DNA of 64,000 nt from Geomicrobium sp. JCM 19038 (GTDB lineage: Bacteria; Bacillota; Bacilli; Bacillales; Marinococcaceae). Made by a program: the position numbers and the translations under genes. The notes below the pieces were generated by a model, which saw nothing but the letters and a program-made list of their open reading frames with translations, ran no database searches and was not told the origin of the DNA. Of this stretch, positions 27,744-37,419 are shown in pieces (position 1 is the stretch's first letter; the number at the start of each line of letters is the position of its first letter). The stretch lies in the NCBI RefSeq assembly GCF_000698125.1, contig NZ_BAXA01000006.1:62001-126000 (forward strand), written 5' to 3'.

Positions 27744-28016
27744 TCCTCCCTGCTAGATTGTGTGAAATTTCAGCAAAAAAATGTACTTAGCTAAAATTTC
27801 CCATGAAAAAAAGCACATAAATGATGTACTCTCTGTCCTGAAATTAACATATTTACTATAAAATGCAAATCCATGTCATCGTTTTGTAATAATATTGAAA
27901 AATATGTATAAATCGATCGAATTGATAACAAGTCTGTCAACGAACCACGAAAATTGACGAAAAACAGTCCTACGATCATAATCTAGACTAACGAAAACGA
28001 ATGGAGATGAGCATGA

Positions 28017-28886
28017 ATGACCCCTGATATTTTTCGTGACTGTCTTCAAAAAGGAGACTATGAGCAACTCTATCAAAAAACGAGTAACAGTTTTAAAAAG
28101 AAAGTGTCGAATCAAGAATTCCACACGATCTTAACTACATTTTTCGAAAAACAACCGACGCTTACACTGCAATCAAGTTTCATTTATGATCAAGAAACAG
28201 AGTATTCCTGGATTGATGAATCAAAAACTCGAGGTGTCGTCGCATCATTCCAAGATGATGGCACAATTTCCGGCATGTACGTCCTTCCTCTAGCCAAAGA
28301 AGTCACACTTGCTCAACCTTGGACAAAAAATAACTACAGCCTTCCTTTTACTGACGAATGGTTTACCTATTGGGGTGGCGATCATGAGCTCGTCAATTAT
28401 CACTATACGTACCCACATCAACGTCATGCCTACGACTTCATCAAACACAATGGTCGCAAGTCGTACGATGGACCTGTAGCTAAAAACCGCTCCTACCTTG
28501 CATTTGGAGAACCGGTAATCGCTTCTGCAGCCGGACGTGTCGTTGATGCGGTTACTCACATCTCCGATAATGAACCTGTCGGTAAGATGAATGAGCAGCA
28601 ACCATTAGGTAATTACGTTGTGATTGAGCATGAGCATGGCGAATATAGTTTCACTGCCCATTTGCAACAATTCTCTGTTCTAGTACGCGTTGGCGAATCG
28701 GTTAAAGCAGGTCAAAAAATCGGAAACTGCGGTAATTCCGGCAATTCAAGTGAGGCACACATCCACTTTCAAGTGAGCAATGGACCTGAGTTTCAATCCA
28801 GCTCTTCATTACGCATTCAGTTTCAACCTGCCATCGCGCCGATTCGCGGTCAATTTATTTATTCTAATCAATACCCTCTAACTTAG
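28017..28886 (+). CDS. M23-family peptidase-like protein (LytM fold)
   Basis: Length 289. The C-terminal half (about 145-280) carries the LytM/M23 pattern: QRHAYDF (H...D), ASAAGRVVDAV, GNYVVIEHEHG, TAHLQ and EAHIHFQ. The zinc ligands look intact (H and D of the first motif, H of AHIHF). The N-terminal ~130 residues are a separate domain, of the kind preceding many Bacillus M23 proteins. There is no signal peptide, so the site of action is unclear. GGAGATGA precedes the ATG at 28017. Its end overlaps the aminoglycoside acetyltransferase-like gene by 23 bases. Confidence 0.83.
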   Translation: MTPDIFRDCLQKGDYEQLYQKTSNSFKKKVSNQEFHTILTTFFEKQPTLTLQSSFIYDQETEYSWIDESKTRGVVASFQDDGTISGMYVLPLAKEVTLAQPWTKNNYSLPFTDEWFTYWGGDHELVNYHYTYPHQRHAYDFIKHNGRKSYDGPVAKNRSYLAFGEPVIASAAGRVVDAVTHISDNEPVGKMNEQQPLGNYVVIEHEHGEYSFTAHLQQFSVLVRVGESVKAGQKIGNCGNSGNSSEAHIHFQVSNGPEFQSSSSLRIQFQPAIAPIRGQFIYSNQYPLT

Positions 28887-29679
28887 CTAATTCTACAGCT
28901 GTACAATCAACCAATGCCCGTTGTGATAAAAGCTTGGACGTCGCTTCACCTACGTTCCCAGTACGTACAACATGAGCATCTTCGAATTTCGCACCGATCT
29001 CTGGGAATCGTTCTTCATCATAATCAAGCTCTTGAAAGTCTTTCCAGACCTTTTGGCCGTTTTCCATCATTGGACTCATTCGTTCAATGATTTTTTGTTG
29101 TGTGCCTGCTCGGTGTTCTCCTAAATGCATCGATGTGTTCGTTTCATAGTCCGTCCCAATCATCAGCACAGACCCGTTTTGATCATAAATGTAAGACAAA
29201 GGTGATACCTCACCTAAACCGTGATTCAAAGCGTGATTTTTAATGACCTCTGCGCTGTTCTTGCCCCACACTGAAAAGGAATGCATCGGATGATGGCTTC
29301 GCATTACGTGTGGAGATGTTCGAAACGCCTCCGGAATTGCGCCCATCATAAACGTAGGTGTACGTAAAGGATCGAACGCTGGCATTTCGATCATCACTTC
29401 TTCAATCCACTCTTTTGGAATAGAAGGATTTTGCCAATCACGAGGATCTGATACGTCAGCGCTATGAGCTGGCATTATTAACGTGCCCTCTTCTGTCAGC
29501 ACTTCTTGCAACGCTGCTACAACTGTAACTGCGCCCCCAACAACCCAGCCAATCGATTTAAGTGATGAATGAACGATGAGTGTCATCCCACTCGAAACAC
29601 CTAGCGATCGTAAATCACGAACGAGTGATGTTTTCGTTTGTGGCATCTTACTTTGTTTCATAACGTCAAATTGCCCCAT
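28864..29679 (-). CDS. AAC(3)-type N-acetyltransferase family protein (YokD-like)
   Basis: The 271-residue protein belongs to the Antibiotic_NAT family: LIVHSSLKSIGWVVGGAVTV, GTLIMPAHSAD, RTPTFMMGAIPEAFR, HPMHSFSVWGK and GTDYETNTSMHLGEHRAG follow the family order, including the His/Glu near the last motif. Chromosomal Bacillus homologues such as YokD generally do not confer clinically relevant resistance, so I would not call this a resistance gene from sequence alone. AGAGGAGAGG precedes the start. It overlaps the M23 gene tail to tail. Confidence 0.88.
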   Translation of the reverse strand: MGQFDVMKQSKMPQTKTSLVRDLRSLGVSSGMTLIVHSSLKSIGWVVGGAVTVVAALQEVLTEEGTLIMPAHSADVSDPRDWQNPSIPKEWIEEVMIEMPAFDPLRTPTFMMGAIPEAFRTSPHVMRSHHPMHSFSVWGKNSAEVIKNHALNHGLGEVSPLSYIYDQNGSVLMIGTDYETNTSMHLGEHRAGTQQKIIERMSPMMENGQKVWKDFQELDYDEERFPEIGAKFEDAHVVRTGNVGEATSKLLSQRALVDCTAVELAKLEGID

Positions 29680-29717
29680 AATTTTCCTCTCCTCTAGGAA
29701 ATTCTATCATACATATA

Positions 29718-30218
29718 CTAGTCATAATTCTGTTTTTTATAATCTAATAATAGCTTTTTTAAGAAAGGATATAGCAATAAGATAAACGCTACATTTCCGA
29801 TGGCGTGATACGTATCAAAAGGCAATCCTGCAAGGTAGTACGCCCAAAAATAGTCGGTCACGACCAAGATATTCAATGAGACGATTAGACCGTACAAATA
29901 ACCGAACAACGCGCCAAAGATTGCAATCACAATGATTTTCATATTCGGAAAGGCTTTTCCTAACAAGCCACTTACAATCCCAATGAACGCCCACGCTAGG
30001 ATTTGGAACACCGTCCAAATGCCTGTCCCTAAAAAAAGATTCGTTAAGATCGCGCTTCCAGCTGCCAAAATAATGCCAAACGCTGGCCCCATAAAAAATG
30101 AACTAATAATAATGATGGCACTAACAGGTTGAACGTTTGGAATGTAAACAAAAATGAGGCGGCCGACAACACACAAAGCCATAAGTACAGCAAGTAACGT
30201 AATCTTCTTCGTTTTCAT
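29718..30218 (-). CDS. ECF transporter S component, substrate unknown
   Basis: About six membrane helices in 166 residues. The N-terminal KITLLAVLMALCVVGRL is the usual start of ECF S components, and the A-x-x-x-A pattern there docks on EcfT. PVSAIIIISSFFMGPAFGI follows the family loop plan. S components bind a vitamin or metal and share an EcfAA'T module coded elsewhere. No riboswitch is seen upstream, so the ligand cannot be inferred. It lies ten bases behind the LOG-family gene, probably in one transcript. Confidence 0.75.
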   Translation of the reverse strand: MKTKKITLLAVLMALCVVGRLIFVYIPNVQPVSAIIIISSFFMGPAFGIILAAGSAILTNLFLGTGIWTVFQILAWAFIGIVSGLLGKAFPNMKIIVIAIFGALFGYLYGLIVSLNILVVTDYFWAYYLAGLPFDTYHAIGNVAFILLLYPFLKKLLLDYKKQNYD

Positions 30219-30228
30219 CGTTTACTTC

Positions 30229-30795
30229 TTACCATTTTGAAACGTGACCACCTTTATAACGTTCCATCTTATAAAGCAGTTCCTCAGCATCGGAAGAAAC
30301 GAGAATCATCTCTTTGTATTCTTGTCTCATAAACTCTTGCTCTACTGTATGATCAATCATCTCTAACAACGGATCATAAAAATGGTTAACATTCAAGAGA
30401 CCGAAAGGCTTCTCATGGTAGCCGATTTGCGCCCATGTAAACACTTCAAACCACTCTTCAAGTGTTCCTGCTCCTCCTGGCAACGCAACAAATCCGTCAG
30501 ATAACGCCGCCATCTTTGCTTTACGTTCGTGCATCGTCTCTACGACATGTAGTTCATCTAATCCACGATGAGCAATTTCTACAGATGTTAATTTTTCAGG
30601 GATCACGCCAATTGCCTTTCCACCACAAGCTTTCACTTCATCAGCAATAGCACCCATACATCCTACTTGTGCGCCACCATAAATGAGCGTTTTATGTTGA
30701 GATGCTAGCACGTTGCCGAAATTTCTTGCTGCCTCCGCGTACACATCCGTTTTGCCATTACTTGAACCACAGAATACCGCTAACGACTGGATCAT
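30229..30795 (-). CDS. LOG-family protein (TIGR00730), cytokinin-riboside monophosphate phosphoribohydrolase-like
   Basis: The 188-residue protein has the two hallmarks of the family: the N-terminal VFCGSSNGKTDVY and PGGAGTLEEWFEVFTWAQIG, containing the PGGxGTxxE nucleotide motif. LOG proteins remove ribose 5-phosphate from N6-modified AMP; bacterial members also act as general nucleotide phosphoribohydrolases. A GGGGG site stands before ATG 30795. Confidence 0.9.
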   Translation of the reverse strand: MIQSLAVFCGSSNGKTDVYAEAARNFGNVLASQHKTLIYGGAQVGCMGAIADEVKACGGKAIGVIPEKLTSVEIAHRGLDELHVVETMHERKAKMAALSDGFVALPGGAGTLEEWFEVFTWAQIGYHEKPFGLLNVNHFYDPLLEMIDHTVEQEFMRQEYKEMILVSSDAEELLYKMERYKGGHVSKW

Positions 30796-30835
30796 TGTTC
30801 AATTCCCCCTCTTCTATCACTTCATTTAGTGTAAT

Positions 30836-30866
30836 AGAAAAGACACAGAATGTCTTCTGTGTCTCA
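30836..30866 (-). terminator. Terminator of the flavohaemoglobin gene
   Basis: Minus strand: GACACAGA and TCTGTGTC around a short loop, followed by TTTTCTATT. It lies just after the restored hmp stop. Confidence 0.85.
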
Positions 30867-30869
30867 TAG

Positions 30870-32050
30870 TTAGAGTGACATCGCTTGTGGGCGAAATCCT
30901 TCGTAATAACGTTGGTCTTTAGGGATCCCGATTTCCTCCAAAGATTGAGAAATTGTACGTAAAAATTGTGTTGATCCGCAAACGTACACATCGCTATTAT
31001 GATATTGAATCATGTTCCTAAGCCTACTAGAATCAATCGCACCTTCATATACAAACGGCTCAGCATCTTGAGCAGCCGTTTCTGTATAGAAATATGCTTT
31101 GTTGCCTGTTCTGATTCAAAAAGAATTGATTCTATTTCCTCTTTTAGAATGTGGGTGTCACAACTTTTTGTTGCATGAATCCATGTGACCGCTTGACTAT
31201 TGGCAATTTGTGATTGAAGCATACTGACTAGTGGCGTTAACCCAATTCCTTCACTTATGAATACAACTGGTCTTTCAGCGTTCACGACCGAAAATGCTCC
31301 AGCTGGTGCTGCCAACTGTAACTGACTTCCTTTAACGATATTGTTATGGATATGAGAGGATACAGCTCCAGGTTCATGTTGAATCGTTATTCGAAATTCA
31401 TTCTCATCAGAAACCTTAGAGAGACTGTAATGCCGTTTATGAACATTTGACGCTTCGTCAATCTCCATTTCAAGTGTCACATATTGACCAGGCAAAAATG
31501 GAGGAAGTGGTTCGTGATCCACTGGCTTCATATATAGAGAGATCACTTCAGCTGTCTCTTGAACTCGATTGGTTACGTAAAATGCACGATTCCCTGTCCA
31601 ACCGCCTCTAGCTTCTGCAACTTGTTCATACGACTGTCGCTCTGCCTCAATAAAAAGGGCTGCAATACTCGCATAAGCTTTTCCCCAGCTCTCGAGTACG
31701 TCGCCTGTCACATTCGTGCCGAGTACATCACGAACCGTTTGCAAAAGAATGGTACCGACAACTTCATAATGTTCAGGTTGCACACCTAACGCTCGGTGCT
31801 TCTCTGCAACGTGTGTAATCATTGGTCCTAGTGATTCTAATTCATCGATGTGAATACCCGCTTTGTACACACTGTCCATAAGTGCTCTTTGTTGAATGCC
31901 TCGTTTTTGATTCGCTTCATTAAAAAAGTTATGCAGTTCTGGATGTTGTTCAAACAGCGTTTCATAGAAACGCTCACCAATTTCTCTTCCATACTCTTTA
32001 AATACAAAAGCCGTCTCTTTTACATTCTTGATGTCTTGTTCTTGAAGCAT
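30870..32050 (-). CDS. hmp: Flavohaemoglobin / nitric oxide dioxygenase (frameshifted in this sequence)
   Basis: The long frame stops early at 31010, but with one G restored near 31098 (reading ATKAYFYTE) the frame continues in FVYEGAIDSS, VYVCGSTQFLRTI and the C-terminal YYEGFRPQAMSL, giving ~393 residues. Globin domain at 1-140 (AFVFKEYGREIGERFYETLF, the proximal His in the HVAEKHRALGV region), FAD-binding domain (KRHYSLS), NAD domain (FISEGIGLTPLVSML). It converts NO to nitrate using NADH and O2. The start is ATG 32050 after AAGGGGG; upstream in-frame ATGs have no site. Confidence 0.88.
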
Positions 32051-32243
32051 ATGTACCCCCTTCTTTATGACCAACTCAACCATAGCGTACGCATTCACAC
32101 AACACAATTCGACACCGATGAAAGTAGAGGATTACGTCAGTTCGAACTAGGAATGAATGCCTATCTAGCATCTATATTTGGACAGTAGCGCGAGTTCAAC
32201 TTATACTTGTTTTATTAACAAAAAATTCTGACGAGGTGACACG

Positions 32244-32572
32244 ATGATTATTCAAGAAATTCCTTTCGATGTCGTAGACTGGGCTTCCATTACTGAGGAG
32301 ACCATTCAAGGTACCAAAGGCACGGCACACGTAAAGACATTCAATTAAACAAAATTACCTTAGCCAAGGTGACCTATTCCAAAGGCTACATCGCTGATCA
32401 CTGGTGTGAAAAAGGACATATTATTCATGTTCTTGAAGGAACTTATATTATGGAAACAAAAGACGGCAAACGCCGAGAGGTAGAAGCTGGTCAGACGCTT
32501 CATGTGAGTGATGAACAAAACTCTCATCGTTCAGTAACTGACACCGGCGTCTCATTATTTATTATTGAGTAA
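32244..32572 (+). CDS. DHCW-motif cupin-like protein (frameshifted in this sequence)
   Basis: An ATG at 32244 follows GAGGTGACACG and codes MIIQEIPFDVVDWASITEE, then stops at 34 codons. The second frame picks up near 32320 and contains SKGYIADHWCEKGHIIHVLEGTY, whose DHWC-x-x-GH is the motif of DHCW-type small cupins. Restoring one base near 32320 gives a ~109-residue single-domain cupin, of expected length. Function of the family is unknown; the conserved His/Cys suggest a bound metal. It faces hmp across 193 bases and could share regulation with it. Confidence 0.72.
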
Positions 32573-32573
32573 T

Positions 32574-32604
32574 AATAAAAGCCATTCTCATGGGCTTTTA
32601 TTAC
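32574..32604 (+). terminator. Bidirectional terminator after the cupin gene
   Basis: AATAAAAGCC and GGGCTTTTATT around an 8-base loop give T-rich ends on both strands. Confidence 0.75.
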
Positions 32605-32693
32605 ATCTTTTTAAGAATGAATTTGTTCACTAAACGATTGACGACCGCGATGACAACCGTTGTGACGACTGAGGCAAAAATTCTACGAAACAT
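32601..32693 (-). CDS. Possible small hydrophobic peptide, about 30 residues
   Basis: On the minus strand an AAAGGA lies eight bases before an ATG at 32693 coding MFRRIFASVVTTVVIAVVNR, ending KFILKKM. Basic ends around one hydrophobic helix are plausible for a membrane peptide, but there is no homologue I know and the region may be non-coding. Its stop touches the neighbouring hairpin. Confidence 0.3.
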   Translation of the reverse strand: MFRRIFASVVTTVVIAVVNRLVNKFILKKM

Positions 32694-32764
32694 ATGAATC
32701 ATTCCTTTCATTAGTTCTATTCCCGTTCTTGCATCTTGTCATTCATTATTCTTTTATTTACAAG

Positions 32765-32797
32765 TAAAAAGGACGAATTCAAAGAATTCGTCCTTAC
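32765..32797 (-). terminator. Terminator of the exporter operon
   Basis: Minus strand: AGGACGAATT, TTTG loop, AATTCGTCCT, then TTTTTACTTG, six bases after the last stop. Confidence 0.88.
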
Positions 32798-32802
32798 AGT
32801 CC

Positions 32803-34621
32803 TTACAATCCGATCAATTGTAAAAAGCGTTGCCACATGCTCGGCTCTTGTTCAACTGCCTCTTCTTGTTCATCATCAGGAATGTGTAAACTCTCTGTTT
32901 GCACAACAAATTGAACGCTATTGATGTACTCGTTGTTCTGCTCTGAACTAAAAGAAATGGCCTCGTAATCCGATTTATCATATTGAGAGATCATCTCATC
33001 GATTTCTTCTTGCATTTGCTCTGGAATTTCTTCGGTCGCATTCGTTAACTCTGTCATGCCATTGGATAAGCTTTCCGTACCGGTTGCAAGTTCCTTAGCA
33101 CCCGAAGAAGATTCGGCTATTCCGCTGTTCAACTCACCATACGCACTCGATAATTGTTCAACACCACTCGTATAATCACTAAGCCTTCGTGGAACATTCC
33201 ATACTGATTTGCCAATTGATCAATCCCATCAGTTAGCGATTGTAGCCCGTCTCCTACATCGATGTTTCCAAGCTCACTTGAAGCAGCCTTTGCGAATTGT
33301 CGCAGTCCTGACTCCACGTCTTCAACAGATCTTTCAAGTTCTTGAAGCGCTTGTGAGGTCGAAGAAAGTCCAGATTCAATTTCCGCATAAGTTCCCTTTA
33401 CACGTTGGGCACCTTCGTAGAATTGAACCAATTGCCCAAGCGCTTGTGAATCAGGGTTCTCTTGCATTAATTGACCAAGCTCCTCTTCTGGAATTCCCTC
33501 GTCTGGAATCGACTGAACTGCGGTGTTAAGTGCATCATTCATGCCATCATAACCCGTACGTACAGTTGAAAGCGCCCCATTAATTTCTGACAACCCGTCC
33601 GCTAGTTCTTCTAACGCTCCAAACATATTCCCATCAATATCGATTTCTAGATCTGATTGCCCCGAGAGTCCGCTTTGTAGCGTTTGAAGTCCATCATTAA
33701 TTTCTGAAGACGCCGCTCTCAACTCTGAGCCAGCATTTGCTGTTTCTTGAATTCCCGAAGCATACTCACTTGAACCCGATTCCAGTTGATTTAATCCGTC
33801 TGTAAATTCAACAAGCCCAGAATGTACATCACCAATCCCGTCGTTCAACTGCACTAACGCACCCGTTAACGATTCGAACTCTCCAGTTAGCTCCTCTGTG
33901 TCAGGCGGATCAATGGCAACGGATGAAGGCATACCACTCATTTGAATGCCTTCTAATTCAAATTGTGACGTTGTTGCTTGAACCGTAACTGTTTCTTCTG
34001 TTTCAGGCATCACGGTAAACACCACTTGTTTATCTTGCCCCGCATTAGCAATGGTCGCCCCTTCTGCTTGAATATCGCTAAACTGGGCATTAGAAAACGG
34101 AACGGTAATTTGCATCATGTAGTTTTCAAAGAACTCAGGCTCTACATCTTCATTTTGTTTTACATCGATTTGAATCTTTACGTCTCCACTTTTTCCAATG
34201 AGCGATTGACCGTCAATCGGTTGATCATTCAATGTATACGTGATCTCAAACTCCCAAGGTAGAGCAACGTTTTGCTTTAAATTGCCTTGATAATAAAACG
34301 TCTCGTCTGTGGCCTCAATCTGGATCGTTTCGTTTGCAAGTTGTTGGATGGTACTCGTATCCGTTAAGTTGATTAATTCATCATACGCCCCATAATCAGT
34401 TACCTCACCCGGTGTCTCGAGATGCAAGGCATTAACGATATACAGTTCCTGAGCTACGCCGTCTGCACGAAGATTTGCGTAGACAACTTCATCTTTTTGC
34501 TCAATAACGCCTTCACTGGAAACAGTTGACGTAACACCTTCGTCAATACTGCTTGCTGACATAATAATGGTGGATGCATGACAAGCACGGTTGCAAGTGA
34601 CACAGCTAGCATTCGTTTCAT
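32803..34621 (-). CDS. Exported protein with X-X-X-L-X-X-G heptad repeats, partner of the MMPL exporter (two frameshifts)
   Basis: A start ATG at 34621 (behind GAGGGGG, overlapping the exporter stop as ATGA) begins a signal peptide MKRMLAVSLATVLVMHP. One missing base near 34570 links it to the long frame, and a second near 33182 (SDYTSGVEQL across the break) to the last 110 residues. Joined length is ~606. Residues 260-520 hold repeated LxxG heptads (LNDGIGDVHSGLVEFTDGL), the repeat found in YhgE/Pip-type proteins. It probably spans the periplasm-like wall zone and works with the RND protein. The exact role is unknown. Confidence 0.8.
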
Positions 34622-36675
34622 TCTTTTTCCCCCTCATAAAAGTTCGCTCGGTACGTTGTCTTTTTTATAAAGCGATCACTTAACAATGTGATGGCTGGCA
34701 AGAAGAAAATCACGAGTAAAAATGCAATGGCAGCCCCGCGTCCGAGTAATAAGCCAATTGAAGCGACCGTTGGATTTGAGGAAACGAACCACAGCACAAA
34801 CCCAACACTTGATAAAATCCCTGCTGAAATGGTGACTGGAAACACCTTTTCATCTAATGACTTCTTCATCGCTGGTACTTTCGGCATTGTCGTCCGGTGA
34901 TGTTTGTACGTCTCCATAATTAAGATTGCATAGTCAATCGTTGCCGCGAGTTGAACCGTACTTACAATCAAATATCCGATAAATACGAGCGAATCGTTCG
35001 TAAAATACGGAATCGATAAATTGATCCATACCGATGCTTGAATCGTTACGAGAAGTACGATCGGGATAGAAAAAGATCGAAAGGCGATCATTAAAATTAG
35101 TGCGATCGTTGCCACTGTCATCGTCATTACAATCGTGTTGTCGTCTGTTACAACATCTTTCATGTCGTAGAGCGCGACACTTTCCCCAAGCGTATGAACA
35201 TTGTCACCGTAATAGGCAGTAGCAAGTTCTCTCGTTTGTTCAACGAGCTCAAATGCCGCTTCCCCTTCAACACCTGCATTGGTGAACACCATGATCCGAC
35301 TGTAATTTTCCGAGAAGAAATCACTTGTCACTTGTTCACTAAGAAATTCAGACGGGATTAAGCTTCCAACGGCTGTTGCATACGACATGACGGAATCCAC
35401 ATGGGGCAACTGTTCCAATGACTTCGCAAGGGCTTCCTCTTTTGCAATATCATCGTTTGGCACGAGCACAACCATCGGTGTCGACTCTCCAAACGTTTCC
35501 TCGATTTGTTTTGCATCCGCACCTGCACGGGTATCAAGAGGCAATTCACCTAATCCATACGTAAATGATGTGCTACTTTGTGCAAGGAAGCTTGGTACGA
35601 TTAACGCTAAAACGAGGATAAGAGCAGGGATTCTAAGCTTCAGAATTTTAGCGCCGATTCCTTCAAAGCTCGGCACGAAGTTACGATGCTCCGTCTTCTT
35701 CATCCACCGGTAACCGATTAACGTTAATGCTGGTAAGAACACAATGACTGCTAAGTAACTAAAGGCAATTCCTTTTACTAAATTAAAACCGAGGTCTGAA
35801 CCAATTTCAAAATCCATCAGCATTAACGTCATAAACCCGAAGAACGTCGTTAGTGCGCTCATCGTAATGACTGGGAACGATGATTTCATTGCTTTTGACA
35901 TCGCCGTCTCCGGCTTATGACCGCGCTTTAATTCATCAGAGAAATTGTGGAGTAAAAAGATCGCATAATCTAAAGACACAGCAAGTTGTAAAATGGGAGC
36001 TACGGACTGGGTTACGTACGAGATTTCACCGATAAAAATGTTCGTACCAAGATTCATTAGGACTGAGACACCAATCGCAGTTAAGAAAAAGACCGGTTCA
36101 ATCCATGATTTGGTCGACACAATGAGAAACAGCAAAATAATTGGAATTAGAAATGACGCAGCAAATACCGTCTCAGTCGTTGCCATCGTTTGAGACGTTG
36201 CGGTATTGGCCGCCTCACCTGATACGGCGTTTCCCTCTCCAATCACCTCATAAATCTCTTCGATTGCATCGACTTCATAACCAAGCTCAATCGTTAGTGA
36301 GTAAAGCGCATCGTGATTTTTATAATACGTCTCCACGATACTGTCATCAATAAATTCAAGAGGAATGACAACGTCTAAAACGTCATCTAACCACATGACG
36401 TCGGTGACCCCTTCAATGGTATGTAAACGCTCTTTATAGTGAAGTGCTTCTTGTAACGTTACATCTTGCACGAGTACGTTCGTATTAGGGATTGAGGCCG
36501 TGAATTCTTCTTCCATTACTTCTTGGCTCTTTGTTGATGGCGCTTCGTCTGGCATGTAATCTGCCATATTGTAATTAACCGACACAAAAAATTGTGCGAT
36601 TACTGACAATACAGTTAGAATCGCAAACACAATGACGATCGCCCGACGATGTTGTATAATCTTCTCGTTAAACAT
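34618..36675 (-). CDS. MMPL/RND-superfamily transporter (YdgH/YdfJ-like)
   Basis: About 685 residues with twelve predicted membrane helices in two homologous halves, each followed by a large extracellular domain, as in MMPL lipid/drug exporters. RND helix-4 residues are seen in QLAVSLDYAIFLLHNFSDEL and VQLAATIDYAILIMETYKHH, where the D-Y-A pair lines the proton path. Actinobacterial relatives export lipids; Bacillus members are mostly uncharacterised. Start ATG 36675 after AAGGTGG. A divergent TetR gene lies 155 bases away and the heptad protein is translationally coupled, so the set is a regulated exporter unit. Confidence 0.87.
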   Translation of the reverse strand: MFNEKIIQHRRAIVIVFAILTVLSVIAQFFVSVNYNMADYMPDEAPSTKSQEVMEEEFTASIPNTNVLVQDVTLQEALHYKERLHTIEGVTDVMWLDDVLDVVIPLEFIDDSIVETYYKNHDALYSLTIELGYEVDAIEEIYEVIGEGNAVSGEAANTATSQTMATTETVFAASFLIPIILLFLIVSTKSWIEPVFFLTAIGVSVLMNLGTNIFIGEISYVTQSVAPILQLAVSLDYAIFLLHNFSDELKRGHKPETAMSKAMKSSFPVITMSALTTFFGFMTLMLMDFEIGSDLGFNLVKGIAFSYLAVIVFLPALTLIGYRWMKKTEHRNFVPSFEGIGAKILKLRIPALILVLALIVPSFLAQSSTSFTYGLGELPLDTRAGADAKQIEETFGESTPMVVLVPNDDIAKEEALAKSLEQLPHVDSVMSYATAVGSLIPSEFLSEQVTSDFFSENYSRIMVFTNAGVEGEAAFELVEQTRELATAYYGDNVHTLGESVALYDMKDVVTDDNTIVMTMTVATIALILMIAFRSFSIPIVLLVTIQASVWINLSIPYFTNDSLVFIGYLIVSTVQLAATIDYAILIMETYKHHRTTMPKVPAMKKSLDEKVFPVTISAGILSSVGFVLWFVSSNPTVASIGLLLGRGAAIAFLLVIFFLPAITLLSDRFIKKTTYRANFYEGEKE

Positions 36676-36734
36676 CCCATCCACCTTATTTCTGTTGACG
36701 TTACAAAAAATATCTTTATCATTATATAAACACG

Positions 36735-36752
36735 GTGTTGGGAAAACAACAC
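36735..36752. promoter_or_regulatory. Inverted repeat in the exporter/TetR divergent region
   Basis: GTGTTG, six bases (GGAAAA), CAACAC lies midway between the divergent starts at 36675 and 36831. Size and location fit a TetR-family operator. Confidence 0.35.
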
Positions 36753-36830
36753 ACAGTTGCTTACTATTTGTTAGTTTTTCAACAATTATAGCTATCGTGT
36801 TGGTTAACGATTTAATAAGGAGAACAGAAA

Positions 36831-37397
36831 ATGGATCGACGAAAGAAATATACGCAATCGACGTTAAAAGGATGTTTAGTTGAACTACTCAAACAAAAAC
36901 CGATTACTTCGATTACTGTCAAAGAATTGTGTGAGGCGGCGGATGTAAATCGGTCGACGTTTTATAGTCATTATGACAACCACTTCGACTTACTTGAGAA
37001 AATCGGTGAGGATATCATCTTTGACATGGAGCATACACTAACAGAGTTTAATTTCGGGACTGAACGAGAATCGCTGCAAATGACAGAGCGGGCTTTGCAG
37101 TACATTGAAGAGAAATTCGATGTGTGTGAGGTTTTATTGAGCTCGCATGGGGATATGAATTTTAAAAAGCGTGTGATGGATTTACTATTGCCTGTTATAT
37201 TAGATAAATTTAATGACGAACTTCACCTAAAAGGGCAACTATCAGAGTACATCCCACTGCTCGTAATTAGCGGGAGTATCGCTGTCATTGAACGTTGGCT
37301 TGAGAACGGCAGACAAGAAACACCAGAACAAATCGCCGCCCTCATCCACCAATTCACAAACCACGGCCTCATCGGGGACAGTCCCCCACTGCGTTAG
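36831..37397 (+). CDS. TetR-family regulator of the MMPL exporter
   Basis: The 188-residue protein has an N-terminal helix-turn-helix (ITVKELCEAADVNRSTFYSHYDNHFDLLEKI) and a TetR_C-like effector domain. Divergent position implies repression of the exporter operon. The last seven codons (GDSPPLR-stop) come from the palindromic repeat at 37373-37418, so the native C-terminus was probably different. AAGGAGAAC precedes the ATG. It is of the same class as DhaS-like TetR regulators. Confidence 0.85.
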   Translation: MDRRKKYTQSTLKGCLVELLKQKPITSITVKELCEAADVNRSTFYSHYDNHFDLLEKIGEDIIFDMEHTLTEFNFGTERESLQMTERALQYIEEKFDVCEVLLSSHGDMNFKKRVMDLLLPVILDKFNDELHLKGQLSEYIPLLVISGSIAVIERWLENGRQETPEQIAALIHQFTNHGLIGDSPPLR

Positions 37398-37418
37398 AGC
37401 GCCAGGGGACTGTCCCCC
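37373..37418. repeat. GGGGAC/GTCCCC palindromic repeat, copy R1
   Basis: GGGGACAGTCCCC at 37374-37386, a 18-base spacer (CACTGCGTTAGAGCGCCA), and the inverse GGGGACTGTCCCC at 37405-37417. It contains the stop of the TetR gene and lies one base from the stop of lysE. Confidence 0.9.
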
Positions 37419-37419
37419 G

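Noticed and set aside
27791-28124. Minus-strand frames upstream of the SH3-amidase
   Set aside because: AT-rich, no ribosome site, and partly antisense to the M23 gene. Treated as non-coding leader.
31850-32188. Plus-strand open frame antisense to hmp
   Set aside because: Most of it is the mirror of the globin domain. The last 20 or so codons (RQFELGMNAYLASIFGQ) look somewhat protein-like but have no start or ribosome site of their own.
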